A DNA stretch of 64,000 bases from Phyto melanocephala (Eukaryota; Arthropoda; Insecta; Diptera; Rhinophoridae). The stretch covers positions 88,586,716 to 88,650,715 of the forward strand of contig OW799236.1 in assembly GCA_941918925.1 (NCBI GenBank). The letters run 5' to 3'. A model generated the notes under the pieces. That model searched no databases and was not told the DNA's origin. It saw nothing but the letters and a program-made list of their open reading frames with translations. Positions 52,054-63,683 of this stretch are shown one piece after another. Within the stretch, counting starts at the first letter, position 1, and every line of letters starts with the position of its first letter. Position numbers and translations under genes: made by a program.

Positions 52054-55000
52054 CTTAAAATATAATCAATGGAATTATTAAATATGCCTGAAAGTGCACA
52101 CAGTCTAATGCAAATGCAACATGCAATTTAACTTACACAATACCGTGGCTGTTGAGCCATATCTGTATTCAGTCTTATAAGACAAACCACTAACAGCATC
52201 GTGGAATGCCTTACCAATGATTAGGATATCATTATAGTTTTCGGGAAATTCTTCTTTTGTATGGCCATAAGGTGAGAGAAGGTACTGGCCATAAGAGTGA
52301 AAAGACAAATATATTCTTATTTTATCCTTAATTGAGGTCACATATTTGGCTAAAGCAAAAGTTTCTGGCTCAGAGAAAGGTTCAGGTCCAGCAAAAGTTT
52401 CGCTGCATGGATCGTCAGAAGCACCATTGTTTTCCATCCAATGACTGTCGAAATTTCGGTTGGCATCGGTACCAATGCAATCATTTGATGCAATTGGTTG
52501 ACGAGTTTTACGCCACAGACGGTCCTACAAAAATAGAAGCAAAAACGTATATTTCAAACAGGATAATAATAAAAGATAATTGTGAAAAAAAAATCAGCTG
52601 ATGAATTAAGACTAACTTATGGTTAAAGTAAAATTGTTATCATTTTAGAGGAAAGGGAACTGACGCATAACAACTTATGTGACTAATGGTGTTTTCTTTT
52701 CTAGCAAACAATGTTGTCCTTTTATTATTAAGCACTTTTCAAAGGTCACCTGCACCCTAATAAAATTCTACCTTTATAATCAGCAGAATAGAACAGAAAT
52801 TTTCACTTTTTTTACATGACAGCCTATTTTTATGTAAAACTGCATTTCTTGCTTCCATTTTAATAATTTGGTACCAAAAATTATTTTTAACCACTAGAAA
52901 AACTTTATTCTCTTTTTTCATATTAGCTGTTAAAGAGTGCAATATACTAACCCTTTGATTCAATTCAGGGTACGACATGTAACATTTTTTCTCATTTTTA
53001 TGGCAACATTATTACAAAAGAACATGTCACCCGTTTATAATATTGCATATTTTTCAGAAAAGAACACAAAAAAGGCATAGGGCAGAATTAATGCAACATT
53101 TACGTCAGAAAAGAAAACACCATAAGTCTATAAATGATATTTTTCCATAACGTTTGCATTGGAAAAGTTAACTGGAACTTATTAACAACATTAAGACTAT
53201 AGATGCAAAGGCATCATTAAAATGGAAAAGTTATTTCTACCTTTATTAACACCCAAATTAAAAATTTCAAATTCATAAACTAAGCAGATGCAAAACAGTA
53301 TAATTAAAATGTCCCGAAAACGAACCATTACTAGACCCTATTACAAACTTTTAAAATAACCATAAAAATTAGAAAAAAAAAGGTATCCCTTATTGCCCTT
53401 ATATCATTTTCATTCCCAGCTTCTATCGAGCGTACCTAATTTAAATTTTTTAGATTTATAAAATCAGAAACTGCAAAGTGCACCCAAAAAAAATAATAAA
53501 AGTGTGCTTTTTTAGACACTTTAACTAAAACTGGACAAATATATCTCCAGATAAAAAAATTTGGAAAAGTTGCATCAACTTCGAAAATAAACAAAAGTAA
53601 AATAAAACGAGAAAATGTACCTTTTCGTTACCATGTATCATTTTCAGTGTCAACTAGGATCCCAATAAACACACATTCATATCTCTACATTCGAATATTG
53701 AGCAGTTTTAAAAATTACGATAAGAATGAGAAAATATAACTTTTAGTACCTTAATATATTTGTCCATGTCAGTGTGGGTTAAGAACGCCCGCTTCAATTA
53801 TTTCCTTTTATGAGAAATAATAGTTTCTAAGTAGATCTCTAAATTGGAAAAAGTACCATTAAAGTCAACAAAGGTTCCTTTTTTAAGATTGTGTGATATC
53901 TCTTTTTAAAAGAGATTATTGCAAGTAAATAAATCTACTCTTATTTGCATTAACCTTCCTTTACCCGCGCGTTGGTCTGTGAGACTGACAAAACGCTTTT
54001 ACGTAAATACTTTTTGAAGACTAATATGTTAACGACGGAAAATCAATAAAATTACTAAATATTAATTTAATGAATGGCTTTATTTTTTTATTATATCTAA
54101 ATAAAATAAATAAAAATCGTTTTTTAAGCTTTGTTTCAAAAAACTAGTATTTCATCTAGTTCAAACTTTCGGTCTGTGAGACTGTGCGCGGGTATACATA
54201 TGTGTTACAAAAATTGGCGCGGGTACAGAAATGTTAACAAACAAAGATGTTCCGAATTATACCAAATTATTTCCTTTATTTTTTAGGCAATCTGCCTTCT
54301 GAAAGTGGTTGCAAAGTATATGGAATACATCGATTTCTCTGTTCCAGTTGATGAGAACAGAATTACTTGAGCCCTGAAAAGCTTTAGTTTGTATAAATCT
54401 CCAGGTCCAGATGTTATTATTGCTGTGAACCTACAGCAGAATACGGAGATGATAAAATGCTGGCCACTTAGGATTTACAAGGTTTTTGAGTTGATCATAT
54501 GCAGTGATGCCAGAACTTGATTAGCAAAAATGGCTAAAATTCTGGAAAAAAAATGGCTAGAAACTAGCTAAAAAATTGCTAAATGTTTTAAATAGAAAGT
54601 TTTCAATATCTTAATAAAAAAAAAAATAAGAAAAATTTATTTAAAAAGAAAAATAATAAAATCTAAGACCGTTTGTAATACACTCAATATATCTTTGACT
54701 AGTTATAAAGTACAAGAATTGTTATAATGGTGTTAAGAGGACCAATTATCATCAGCATCTAGCTCGCTATTATTGTCATTGTCATCTTAATTTTCTTTAG
54801 ATCCTATCAATTTAAGATAATTATGTGATACTTCATATTGATAACAGCATTTATCAATCGTTTTTAAGCCGTATCTTAAAAAAAAGAATATAGAAAAAAT
54901 AAAATATTTGTCTTTCGAAATAAACCAAACTCTCTACAATCTTTATAAGTCAATATTGAATATAAATTCATGACATATAACTTGAGTTAGTAGAAAAAGT

Positions 55001-58000
55001 GCCGAAAATTGCGTTCATCGAATCCGTTCCTGCAGAAGAAGTCGTGGAGGCCATTTGAATGAGGTTTTATTTAAAATTTAATTTTATCGATTGTACTTAA
55101 CATTAATAAGACTTTTGAATTTCCGTAACAATAAATGTGTTTTTTTAAAAGAAATCTTATCACTCTTATTGGAAAACCCTTTTACATAGCTAATGTATCC
55201 TTCTGCTGTTGTAGCTTAGAATTCACTGGATTAAAAGGCTTTGTCTTGATAATATGTAAATCCGGTACCATTTATGTGTTTCAGAGTGAACATTTAAATC
55301 ATATAATTTTGCATTAATTTCACATTTACAATATTTAAAAAAATTTTTTAACTTCTTTAATCCATTCTTTTAATTTTGGGTGAGATAACCATTCCTTCGT
55401 AAACTTCTGGGAAAATTTTGTTTATTTTTCTTAAATTTCTTTTTTATACCCTTCACCTGTGGTGCACAAGGGTATATATAGCTTTGTCATTCCGTTTGTA
55501 ATTTCTACAATTTTCATTTCCGACCCCATAAAGTATATATTTTCTGAAAGCTTATGAATAGAGGAGTCGATTAAGCCCTGACCGTCTACCCGTGTGTTGG
55601 TTGAAATCAACTTTTAGAAGCAACTATATGTTCCTCAGATCTCTGTATGGTATCAATCTCTTGGAAATATCCGAGAATGAATCGCTATTGAAATTCAGCA
55701 CAATCGCCCTATAACTTTTTGTGATATGAGCAAAAAACCACGACCACCTCGTTTTTTTTCACAATTACAACAACAACATACATACAAACGTGTATACTGG
55801 GTAGAGTAAACGTGGCATCGAATACCAGCTGAGCCAAAAAATTTTTTATTTTATTTTATATATTATTTATATTTTTATTATTTTTTTTTAATTTTTTTAA
55901 AAAATTTCTTTAAAAATTTTTTTAAATTTTTTTTTTTTTTAATTTTTTTTTTGAATATTTTTTATTATTTTTTTTTGTTTTTAACATATTTTTTTTTAGA
56001 AACATACATACGTAAACTCAATTTATAATTTTACAGTGGTATGTTTTTAACATGTGATACAAACAATTGTTATTGCATGAAAACACGTTGTGAAGGGTTT
56101 ATAAGATTCGGCACGGCCGAATATAGCACTGTTACTTGTTTATGTATTTATTAAATTCACATGCTTGGTTGGTTTTTGTACTGATTGATTGTTTGTTTGT
56201 TTATGTAATATTTGAAAGGGGTTCCCATCAATGCAATTTTTAGTAGTTTAAAAAACATTGTTGTATAGAAGCGTTTTTCACTATTTAGGAAACGAAACAA
56301 CAACAACACTTAAAAGCTAAGAACAAAAAAGGGCTAAAAAAGGCTAAAAAATATCTAGGAATGGCTAAAAAAAATGGCTTATAGCTAAAAGCAGATTTTC
56401 CTAGCTAAGCGTGTTCGAAAATAGCTAAATCTAGCCATAAAATAGCTAAATTGGCAACACTGATCACCTAAATCCTGTTCCAGGTGTACCGTTATCTTCG
56501 TACCCACGTCACGTTACGCGATGTTCGCCGTTGTTCGTCAATTCTTTCTAACCTTTTGGCCCGAAATTAACATGTGGACAATAAGGCTAAATCCGTTGAG
56601 GCGACATTGCACTCGTTAGTGGGTTGTATTGAAAAATCCTTTGATCGTAGTGAATTCACTTTGGCTGCCTTCTGTGATCTAGAGGACGTTTAATAATGTT
56701 AGGCCGGATGCGATTATTGCATCTTTGGGCGGACGATGGGTAAATGAAAGGACTACCCGCTTAATCAAAAATCAAGGAACTACTAACTAACAGAGTGATA
56801 ATCTCGATTTTGGGAACTACTGTGTTCTACATGGTAGCAAATATGGGTACATTACAGAGATGGCGAGAATTTCCTCTGTTGAGATTTGATGGGTACCTGG
56901 ACACTTGGAAAACTGCACTGTTGACAGAACTTTTTTGAACTTAAGAAAATATCAGGACATTCACTAGTGACCTCTTCTATCCTTAAAGACATGGTCAAAC
57001 CGAAAACTAACAGATTCGCACAGACGACATGGTCTGCAGAGACTGCTACTTGTTACTTGACAAAATATACGAGGGCGTCCATAGACAACTGATGAACGAG
57101 GGCATTTATAAAACTTCCTCGCTTTCCTTTCAATAACTTCTGCTGAATTCTCTACAATAAGGAGGAGGTTAAGACTGTGCAACATCTGCTTTGACATTGC
57201 TGAGCTCTGGCGGTCACGATCTGGAGAGTATGTCTCACATTGATGTTAGAAGATTAACCTCGTTTCTTGATCTGCTTGAATTTGAAGTGCGAAAATAGTT
57301 ATTCTCTGGGTGGTATCACAAAGGGATTAATTATGGACCCAAAAGTCATAATCTTCAGATCATTAGCCTATCTTACCTAACTTAAAAATACTATTTTGCG
57401 TAAAAAATCGATTTAATAAAAATGAGGCAGCAGAAGGCATTAGTTTGACGTTGCTAACTTCCATGTATTACAGAAAATTTGCACACACCTCTCACTTGAA
57501 GTCCAAAATTATATTTATGCATTAATAACATTCCTTACCTTCTCATGCGAATGCACAAAACCATCAACATTGAACACCGGAATTATATACCAATCATAAT
57601 TTTCAGCCAAACTTCGTACAGTTTGATTATTTGATGTCAGCAATTGATTGATAAACCAGGTAGCCGTTGCTGAGGTGATCCATTCGCGTGCATGTATATT
57701 CGATTCAATAAATATACCAGGATTACCGGCACGGTGGGAAATCTTAATTCCACGTATGGTACGATTTTCATAGGATTTTCCGATTTCAAAGCTTTCGGTG
57801 ACATCGGGGTAAGCAGCTAAAATACTATCTAACCACTGCTCGATTTCATGCAACTGATAGTAGCGTGTCCAACCGAACTCGGTGCTATCAGCTAAGCCAA
57901 TAGCATTTTCCTCCTCATCGATTAGGCTAAATAATACATTTGTTTTTACAATTTAATTAGCTGAAATTTCTTATCGTTTTTGTTTTTGTAAGCATTATAT

Positions 58001-61000
58001 AAAATAATTATTTACGATTGTTAACTACTCTTTAATGGTTATCGCTACTTACTCTTGAACATTATTGATCATTAATTCGCTGTGCATGCCATAAACTTTT
58101 AGTAGTCGTAGAAAATTGGCAACTTCTTGGGGTTTAACCATGATGTGAACTTGTTTAGTTGCCTCATCGTAATCCTTCCAAATGTTGTACTGTTTTAAAG
58201 AGAAGAAAAGTATTACCGTTATATTTTTTTTCTAATTAAAAACCATGTATGTATTTCATTGTTAGAACTTTATTTAAATTATTAACAATAAAGCTATCGG
58301 TTCCCAGTTCAGATAGTTTATTTTAAAATATCTTTTACAGAACGAGTTATCGAACAACTTTAAAATCGTAATAATTAATAATAAAATTTTGATTTAATAA
58401 AGTTTTTCTGAAAGGTTAATAGTTGAAAGACCCCAAGAACTAAATTTAATATTGTAAAAATAAAAAATAAATGTTTCTGCAAAAGTATTATATAAAATAA
58501 AACTAAAACAAATAATTAATTCTTAGTTAAGTTTCGTGCACCTAAACTTGCTCTAAACAAAATATATTCCATTTAATTATACTACGTCCAACTTAAATAC
58601 AGAAGCCTTTAGTTTAAGCATATCAAAATGTGTGTCGACATGTGTTTTTTTTTTTGTATCAATCACTAATTGTCGTCCGTTCGTTTACTCAATAATTAGA
58701 TAAATGTTCTTGAATTTTTTTCTGAACCTTAAAAAACACAAATTAAGAGAATTTAGTGACAGTTCTCAATAAAAAATTATATTTCGGACGTAGCATGTCT
58801 GTCAGAAAGAAGTAGTAAAGTTGCACTTACACACTAAATAACGAAAAGCATGAGATTTGTATGGCGGGTACCCTCTTTAAAGCATTACTTCTTTAGCACA
58901 ATATTCGCATTATTGAAAACCTCCCAGCAAAATAACACATTACAAAATAATGAGTTGAAGGCACTAGAAAACAGTTCTTCGCTACTTACAATTTGGCAGC
59001 TAAACCCATTATTTTATCACGGCGATGTCATTGGAGACAAGTACATATCACACTCACTTACAGATTGGAACTCTAATAAATACTTTAACGCTCGCTTATA
59101 AATAGGGACTTAAATAAGTACTTACTTTAATAGCAATAAATAAGTAATTGACTTTAAAACCCTAAATAATATGCGCTCACAGAACTCGTTCGATTCTTTT
59201 AAAGACGAAAATTCGGCTTGATTATTCTGCGATACATTATTTTGGAATTTAAAAATCAGTGAAAATCTATTAGTCATAGTATGCTTATGCACTGTTTTGT
59301 CAAAACATTATTACTTATACACTAAGTGTCTTGAATGACTTTTAACATATTTAGCAATAAGAAATTCTATTGTATGAGTATCTATGAAAATGTCTAAAAA
59401 TAAGTACTTTCATATCACATTATAAATCAAGTCATTACCTAAATACTTCTAGGTAAGACAGACGATATGTAATAGTCATTAAAAAGTATGTTGTGTAGTA
59501 AGAGCAAGTCATTACCTAGTTTTTTCTGGGCTATTGTATTATGGATAGAATGTTCCTGATTTTTTCCCTTACAAACCTGCTTCGTATTAAGGAAAAAATG
59601 AAGGCACTTGTGAATAATTTATTTGTAAAATTTTTCAATTATTTATTCACTTCCACTACGGCATCAAAGCAAAGCATTTTTGTAAGCGTATTTTCATTTT
59701 CAAATTTAATATAAAGGGTGGTTAAATTTTAAGGGCCGATGATGAATGTGAACCACACCTAAACGTCAAGTTTTTTTTATTGCATTTCATTTGACATTTC
59801 TCAATTTCAGACTAACTCAATCTGAACCATGGAAAGATACACAATCGAACAACGCGTTAAAGTCCAACAATTGCACCTCTCACGCTCGTCGTTGATAAAC
59901 ATTATGCATAAAGACTTGCATTTACATGCTTACAAGGTGCAATTGACTCAAGAACTTGGCCATTCCAAATGTCGTCAATGGTCAAGAGCTAATGCATGAG
60001 ATAATTCGGCACATTAACGGCATAGAACTTCAAGGTCGAGTTCGCGGCGTTCATTTGTCCGATATTTTGTTCCATACATAATTGAACCATAGCAATATTG
60101 TCATAATAAAAAGAAATTACCATTATTTTCTTAATAATTTGTGTTTTATTCAAAATCCACATCGGCCCTTAAAATTAAACCACCATTTATATTAGTGCTT
60201 CGAAAAACTGAACTTGTTTTAATGGGTTCGTTTACAGAATTTTTTAGTAGTATTAAGTTAAATGTGAATCAACAAATAATAATAATTAAAATTTGAAATG
60301 TAATTTCTAAAACTTGCATTTGCGATCCTTTCAAATGTATGTATTCTGAATCATTATGGATAGAGGAATTGATTTCGCTAAGTCCTTCTGTTTGTCAGTA
60401 TGTGTGGTGTGTTGGAATTAACTTTCTAATGTCCGCACGTACACATCACACTCTAGCATGGTATCAATTTATCAGTCATGCTTTCGAAAATTTTGCTTTT
60501 AAAAACCAGTTCAGTAAGCACATAACGTGCTGAGATATAAGCAAATAACATGACTACCTCTGTTTTTGGCCCAAAAAAAGTCAAATATTGCAGATCCTTG
60601 CAGAAACCTTGGTATGATGGGTCAATTACCGACAAAGATATCGGCGAAAAAGTTTTTGGAAAAAAACTTAGATTAAAAGTTTTGATTATGGAATTCCTAA
60701 ATGAGTTTTGATCACAGTTACGCCATATAACCATCAGCTGTGGTTGTAAAACTGTTAGTGGTGATAAGTAAAAAAATTGCCATATAAAAATTACTGAGAT
60801 ATTATACTATCTGCAGTGTTCACTTGCGAAGTTTGGTCACAGGTTTTCTACCTGCCCTAACTCAAATAATTGTAACTTAACAGGAGAAGGCAAAAACGTA
60901 ATGGAAACTGTATTATCAATATTTTATTTTTGTGTCGAAGTGTATTTGTGTGCAATGAATTGGAATCACTGATGAACTTAATTTCATAAAAATACGTGTC

Positions 61001-61435
61001 AAGGCCTTTCTACCTATGACCATCGATATGTATATTATAAATCCTCATATATAGAGAAGTCGACTTATATAAAACAACAACAAAACTGGGCGTAGGGCTT
61101 TAAAAAATTTGTTACGAATACAGAGCTCTCAATTATTTTAAATCAACTTAAAATCGCAATAAAAATTATTTTTGTATTTTATATTATTTTATAAAATTTT
61201 TTAAAATTCTTTAATATTTCAAAAATTAGTTGTTGTTTTTTTCTTTATTCACCTTTTCACTTATGTGTTGAATTGCTTCGATAAATGACAATTGCACTTT
61301 ATTTTTAATATATAATTTGTAAACTTTGTATTCATTGTAACTAATTTTGTCACTTTCGTTCACGGTTGGTTGCTTATTTAAACTCGCAGCGGTAGCACCA
61401 AAACCAACGGTGGCCAAAAACCAAATCAGGTGCAT
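51860..61435 (-). CDS. Secreted zinc carboxypeptidase A-type (M14A), 5 coding exons
   Basis: Joining 61435-61253, 58189-58053, 57926-57539, 52524-52137 and 52053-51860 gives 429 residues, the usual size of a pre-pro-carboxypeptidase. Residues 1-17 are a hydrophobic signal peptide, and about 18-118 the activation propeptide. The catalytic domain has zinc ligands H185 and E188 (IHAREW) and H312 (LSFHSYG), substrate-binding N258-R259 (DANRNFD), Tyr366 (TVLYVASG) and general base E389 (TIEYRDVGRYGF). These numbers are from my reconstruction. The residue matching bovine 255 is Val373, which fits removal of hydrophobic C-terminal residues (A-type). It probably acts as a digestive or extracellular enzyme. 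It converges on the myosin gene. Confidence 0.92.
52137..52524 (-). CDS. Carboxypeptidase coding exon 4
   Basis: Starts DRLWRKTRQPIASNDCIGTD after acceptor TTTTTGTAG and includes ANRNFDSHW, PCSETFAGPEPFSEPETFAL, IYLSFHSYGQYLLSPYG and YKTEYRYGSTATVL. Donor T|gtaagt in phase 1. The cysteines C252 and C275 are placed for the usual disulfide. Confidence 0.94.
52700..53920 (-). repeat. Degenerate tandem repeat related to 34880-36370, reverse orientation
   Basis: On the - strand, blocks like GGGAATGAAAATGATATAAG GGCAATA, ACCTTTTTTTTTCTAATTTT TATGGT and CTAGTTGACACTGAAAATGA recur at intervals of about 110-130 bp, as in the other array (GAGACTGAAAATGATATGGG, TTTTTATGGTACTTTTT). Strongly diverged; limits are approximate. 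Confidence 0.5.
53954..54233. mobile_element. piggyBac-type MITE with TTAA target duplication
   Basis: TTAA flanks both sides (53950-53953, 54234-54237). Ends CCTTCCTTTACCCGCGC and (reverse complement) CATTTCTGTACCCGCGCC form an imperfect inverted repeat, and GGTCTGTGAGACTG occurs subterminally on both sides (53972, 54171). 280 bp, non-coding. Not obviously the same family as 10132-11578. Confidence 0.7.
54290..54501 (+). mobile_element. Non-LTR retrotransposon relic, part 1 (reverse transcriptase start)
   Basis: The + strand reads ALKSFSLYKSPGPDVIIAVN LQQ, the KSPGPDGI entry motif of Jockey/I/R1-group reverse transcriptases. A stop lies just upstream. The reading is cut at 54502 by the hAT insertion and continues at 56463. 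Confidence 0.7.
54502..56462. mobile_element. hAT-like element inserted in the non-LTR relic
   Basis: Ends CAGTGATGCCAGAACTT and (reverse complement) CAGTGTTGCCAATTTAG, followed on both sides by many copies of the short motif ATGGCTA/TAGCCAT, as in the subterminal regions of hAT elements. A presumed 8-bp target duplication is imperfect (ATCATATG versus ATCACCTA). Contains a DINE-1 copy (55441-56140). No transposase. Confidence 0.65.
55441..56140 (-). mobile_element. DINE-1-like element, minus orientation
   Basis: Nearly identical to 38319-39017 in its first 300 bp (TTTATACCCTTCACCTGTGG, GAGGAGTCGATTAAGCCCTG, ATATGTTCCTCAGATCTC). Then a T-rich block (55840-56000) and the palindrome ATTCGGCACGGCCGAAT before GCACTGTTACTTGTT. 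Confidence 0.87.
56463..57370 (+). mobile_element. Non-LTR retrotransposon relic, part 2 (RT and RNase H traces)
   Basis: LHSLVGCIEKSFDRSEFTLA followed by AAFCDLEDVFNNV is the RT block with the first catalytic Asp. At 56860-56960, ISSVEI-stop-WVPGHLENCTVD resembles the RNase H WVPGHxGIxGNE-AD motif, suggesting an I/LOA/R1-like group with RNase H. The 3' end GGTGGTATCACAAAGGGATT lies near 57310. Stops and frameshifts throughout. Confidence 0.65.
57539..57926 (-). CDS. Carboxypeptidase coding exon 3 (end of propeptide, zinc site)
   Basis: DLIDEEENAIGLADSTEFGW spans the propeptide end. TRYYQLHEIEQWLDSILAAY begins the catalytic domain, IFIESNIHAREWITSATATW carries two zinc ligands and an Arg, and YDWYIIPVFNVDGFVHSHEK precedes donor GTAAGG. 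Acceptor TATTATTTAG. 388 bp. Confidence 0.95.
58053..58189 (-). CDS. Carboxypeptidase coding exon 2 (propeptide)
   Basis: YNIWKDYDEATKQVHIMVKP then QEVANFLRLLKVYGMHSELM and INNVQ, the antiparallel propeptide fold of M14A pro-enzymes. Acceptor TTTAAAACAG, donor GA|gtaagt (phase 2). The downstream intron is 126 bp. Confidence 0.92.
58923..59530 (+). mobile_element. CCCAGC-family inverted-end element, copy 2
   Basis: Same orientation and content as 36582-37258: CCCAGCAAAATAACACATTA at the left, CATTACCTAGTTTTTTCTGGG at the right, with TTCGGCTTGATTATTCTGCG and CTTCTAGGTAAGACAGACGA inside. The ends form the inverted repeat CCCAG(C/A)AAAA. Non-coding. Confidence 0.75.
59714..60187 (+). mobile_element. 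Mariner-derived MITE, 474 bp, with three transposase scraps
   Basis: Inverted ends: AAGGGTGGTTAAATTTTAAG GGCCGATG at the left, the complement of GGTGGTTTAATTTTAAGGGC at the right, both flanked by TA. The ATG at 59829 opens MERYTIEQRVKVQQLHL. This is followed without the intervening domain by SLINIMHKDLHLHAYKVQLT and then LMHEIIRHINGIEL, the C-terminal end. The element is the product of at least two internal deletions. Confidence 0.8.
60345..60575 (-). repeat. Degenerate DINE-1-like fragment
   Basis: ATTATGGATAGAGGAATTGA TTTCGCTAAGTCC and GTGTTGGAATTAACTTTCTA correspond to CTTATGAATAGAGGAGTCGA TTAAGCCC and GTGTTGGTTGAAATCAACTT. GCTGAGATATAAGCAAATAA and GACTACCTC follow in the same order. Diverged, both ends missing. 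Confidence 0.55.
60835..61021. mobile_element. MITE family A, copy 2
   Basis: Left GGTCACAGGTTTTCTACCTG, right the complement of GGTCATAGGTAGAAAGGCC. The interior matches 2633-2853 (CCCTAACTCAAATAATTGTA, CAGGAGAAGGCAAAAACGTA). Confidence 0.65.
61253..61435 (-). CDS. Carboxypeptidase coding exon 1 (signal peptide and propeptide start)
   Basis: 61 codons from ATG 61435: MHLIWFLATVGFGATAAS is a signal peptide, followed by YNEYKVYKLYIKNKVQLSFI and EAIQHISEK. The NYKVYK-like motif is typical of the propeptide start. Donor AAG|gtgaat, phase 0, joins KYNIWKDYD in exon 2. This is the only ATG that gives a signal peptide. Confidence 0.92.
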
Positions 61436-61505
61436 TGTATTGGATGGGGTGTCAATTCTAACCGGTTGATAAACAAACTAAACGAAATACATTTAAATGA
61501 CTTTA

Positions 61506-61512
61506 ATTTATA
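61506..61512 (-). promoter_or_regulatory. Candidate TATA box of the carboxypeptidase gene
   Basis: On the - strand CATATAAAT lies 71-77 bp upstream of the ATG. About 31 bp downstream an initiator-like TTAGTT (A at 61479) would give a 43-base leader. AT-rich DNA makes such matches common, so this is tentative. Confidence 0.3.
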
Positions 61513-62400
61513 TGTATTTTTTATGTTGTTTACTTATCTAGAAATGAATACCTACTATATACATACTTAAATACATAGTCATAAATTTTCTATAGGGATT
61601 TTTTTTAAAGAAATACTGCTTAAATCATGGGTAATACTTATAGATAAGCCAACTGTTTATAATTAGTGCCACTGTGCCAGTCAATGTTTCTTTAAAATTA
61701 ATATCAATTTGAACGAGTTGTATAACGATCAGTATCTTTCGTATATTAAAAGAATTAAACAAAGTAATTGCTAATAACTATCTAAGAAGAAAAAGACATT
61801 TAAATATAGGTCCCTAATAACTTTGACTACTATCAGTAAAAGCAATGCAACCTAATGTAAGTATGTTCACATTAGATAAACATTTGACGAAATCGACGTA
61901 ATCACTTAATATATTAACTTCTGTTAGACAAGAGAATTAAGGTGTGAGACTGAAAATATCTTAACATATAATTTCAATAAATTGGATCTTAAAATTTTAA
62001 TTTTTTTAATTGATATTGGTATAAACAACTCGGATTAGAGATTTAATAGTTGTTTTAGTAAATTTTTTCGAACAATTAGACCATCTCTGCTCAAAGTCTT
62101 CCATTAGTGCTCTTCAATTCTCTTATCACAAAAGCCTGATATCTTTTCACTGCTCTTTGTTTTGGACAAATGGCCTTTCTTGTAACAAAAATCGGGTTGC
62201 TGTTTCTATACCACTCCTGAGCATTCTTACCATACTGACATGACATGACCAAATGGGGTCAAAAATATTCAGTTCTCTTACTCCCCGACCACACGAGCGA
62301 TTGCTTATATCAATATAAGCAATAACGCCAGCAGAATAACGGCATCAAATTGCCAATGTTCAAACTTAAATCTCTAGGTGGTGATCACGTAAATATCTTA
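61513..62400. other. Upstream region of the carboxypeptidase gene, no gene seen
   Basis: AT-rich, no coding signal. A 10-bp palindrome pair (TTGCTTATAT and ATATAAGCAA, 62303-62324) is the only structure noted. Regulatory sites for the carboxypeptidase gene are expected here but cannot be identified by eye. Confidence 0.4.
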
Positions 62401-62408
62401 AAACGAAC

Positions 62409-62769
62409 CAGTAAGAGCGCTATGTTCGGCCGAGCCGAATCTTATATACCCTTCACAACGTGTAGTCATGCAATAACAGTAGTTTGTATCACCATTCCCC
62501 ATATGAAATACGTACATACTTATAAAAAACATACATATATAAAAACATCCCATTACGTATTTATGTTTAAAAAAAAAAAACAAAAAAGAAAATAAAAAAA
62601 ATATTTAAAAAAAAAAATTAAAAAAAAAAATTTTAAAAAAATTAAAAAAAAAAAAATTTTAAAAAATATTTAAAATATATATAATAAATATAAAACAAAA
62701 AAAATAATAAAAAAAAAATTTAAAAAAAAAAATAAAAAATTAAGAAAAAATAATAAAAATATAAATAAT
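62409..62769 (+). mobile_element. DINE-1-like element, 5' part only
   Basis: CAGTAAGAGCGCTATGTTCG with the palindrome TTCGGCCGAGCCGAA, TATACCCTTCACAACGTGTA, then a long A/T-only block. Similarity stops at AAATATAAATAATG (62769), before the GGCTCAGCTGGGATTCGATG half. Confidence 0.8.
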
Positions 62770-62933
62770 GTCTTGTTCTTTATAGCAACAAAATTCTGTT
62801 TTTACGAAACATCTGTGTTTCAGTTTAGAAACAAATTATTGTGTTTCTTGATTTGTCTCTTTGGCGATAACCCGGCATAAGAGATAAGACACTGAGCATT
62901 TAGAGAGTTAAATTTATAGATTTGAAATTAAAC

Positions 62934-63683
62934 AAGTAAGAGCGCTATATTCGGCCGTGCCGAATCTTATATACCCTTCACAACGTGTAGTCATGCAATA
63001 ACAGTAGTTTGTGTCACCATTCATCCCATATGAAATACGTACATACATGTAAAAAACATACATATATAAAAAAATCCTATTGTAAAATTATAAATTTATG
63101 TACGTATGTTTACAAAAAATAAATAAATAAAAAAAATAAAAAATAAATTTAAAAAAAATTAAAAAAAAAATTAAAAAAAAATAATTAAAATATAAATAAT
63201 ATATTAAATAAAAAATAAAAAATAAAAAATAAAAAAAAAATTAAAAAAAAAATTTAAAAAAAATTTTTTTGGCTCAGCTGGGATTCGATGCCACGTTTTC
63301 TCTAACCAGTATACACGTTTGTATGTATGTATGTTGTTGTTGTAATGTTGTTTTTGTGAAAAAAAATCGAGGTGGTCGTGGGTTTTTGCTCATATCTCAG
63401 TTGTTTATGAACCAATGTTTCTAATTTTCAATACCGATCTACTCCCGAATATTTCTGATATTTTAATACCTCACCCGACCATGCGATAGCGGGGGGCTTC
63501 AAAAAGTTGATTTCAACATACACACGAACAGACGGACAGACTGACAGAGCTTAATCGACTCCCCTATTCATAAGCTTTCAGAAAATATATATCTTATGGG
63601 GTCGGAAATGAAAATTGTAGAAATTTCACACGGAATGACAAACCTACATATATATACCCTTTTTCACTGTGTGAAGGGTATAA
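62934..63683 (+). mobile_element. DINE-1-like element, full length
   Basis: ACAAGTAAGAGCGCTATATT with ATTCGGCCGTGCCGAAT, the A/T block (63110-63270), GGCTCAGCTGGGATTCGATG, GTATGTATGTATGTTGTTGT, CGAACAGACGGACAGACTGA, and the terminal TATACCCTTTTTCACTGTGT GAAGGGTATA. Very close to the 17217-18055 copy. Confidence 0.87.

Larger units (their letters stand above)
52525..57538 (-). other. Carboxypeptidase intron 3 (5 kb)
   Basis: Holds a degenerate tandem repeat, a piggyBac MITE, and a non-LTR retrotransposon relic broken by a hAT element that itself hosts a DINE-1 copy. 52525-52700 and 57370-57535 are plain AT-rich sequence. Confidence 0.75.
58190..61252 (-). other. Carboxypeptidase intron 1 (3.1 kb)
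   Basis: Holds a CCCAGC-family element, a mariner MITE, a DINE-1 remnant and a MITE copy (listed). 58200-58900, 59535-59710, 60190-60340 and 61025-61250 are AT-rich without recognised content. Confidence 0.7.

Noticed and set aside
55135..55317. 60-codon ORF in the carboxypeptidase intron
   Set aside because: Lies within the hAT-like element, AT-rich composition, no similarity recognised.
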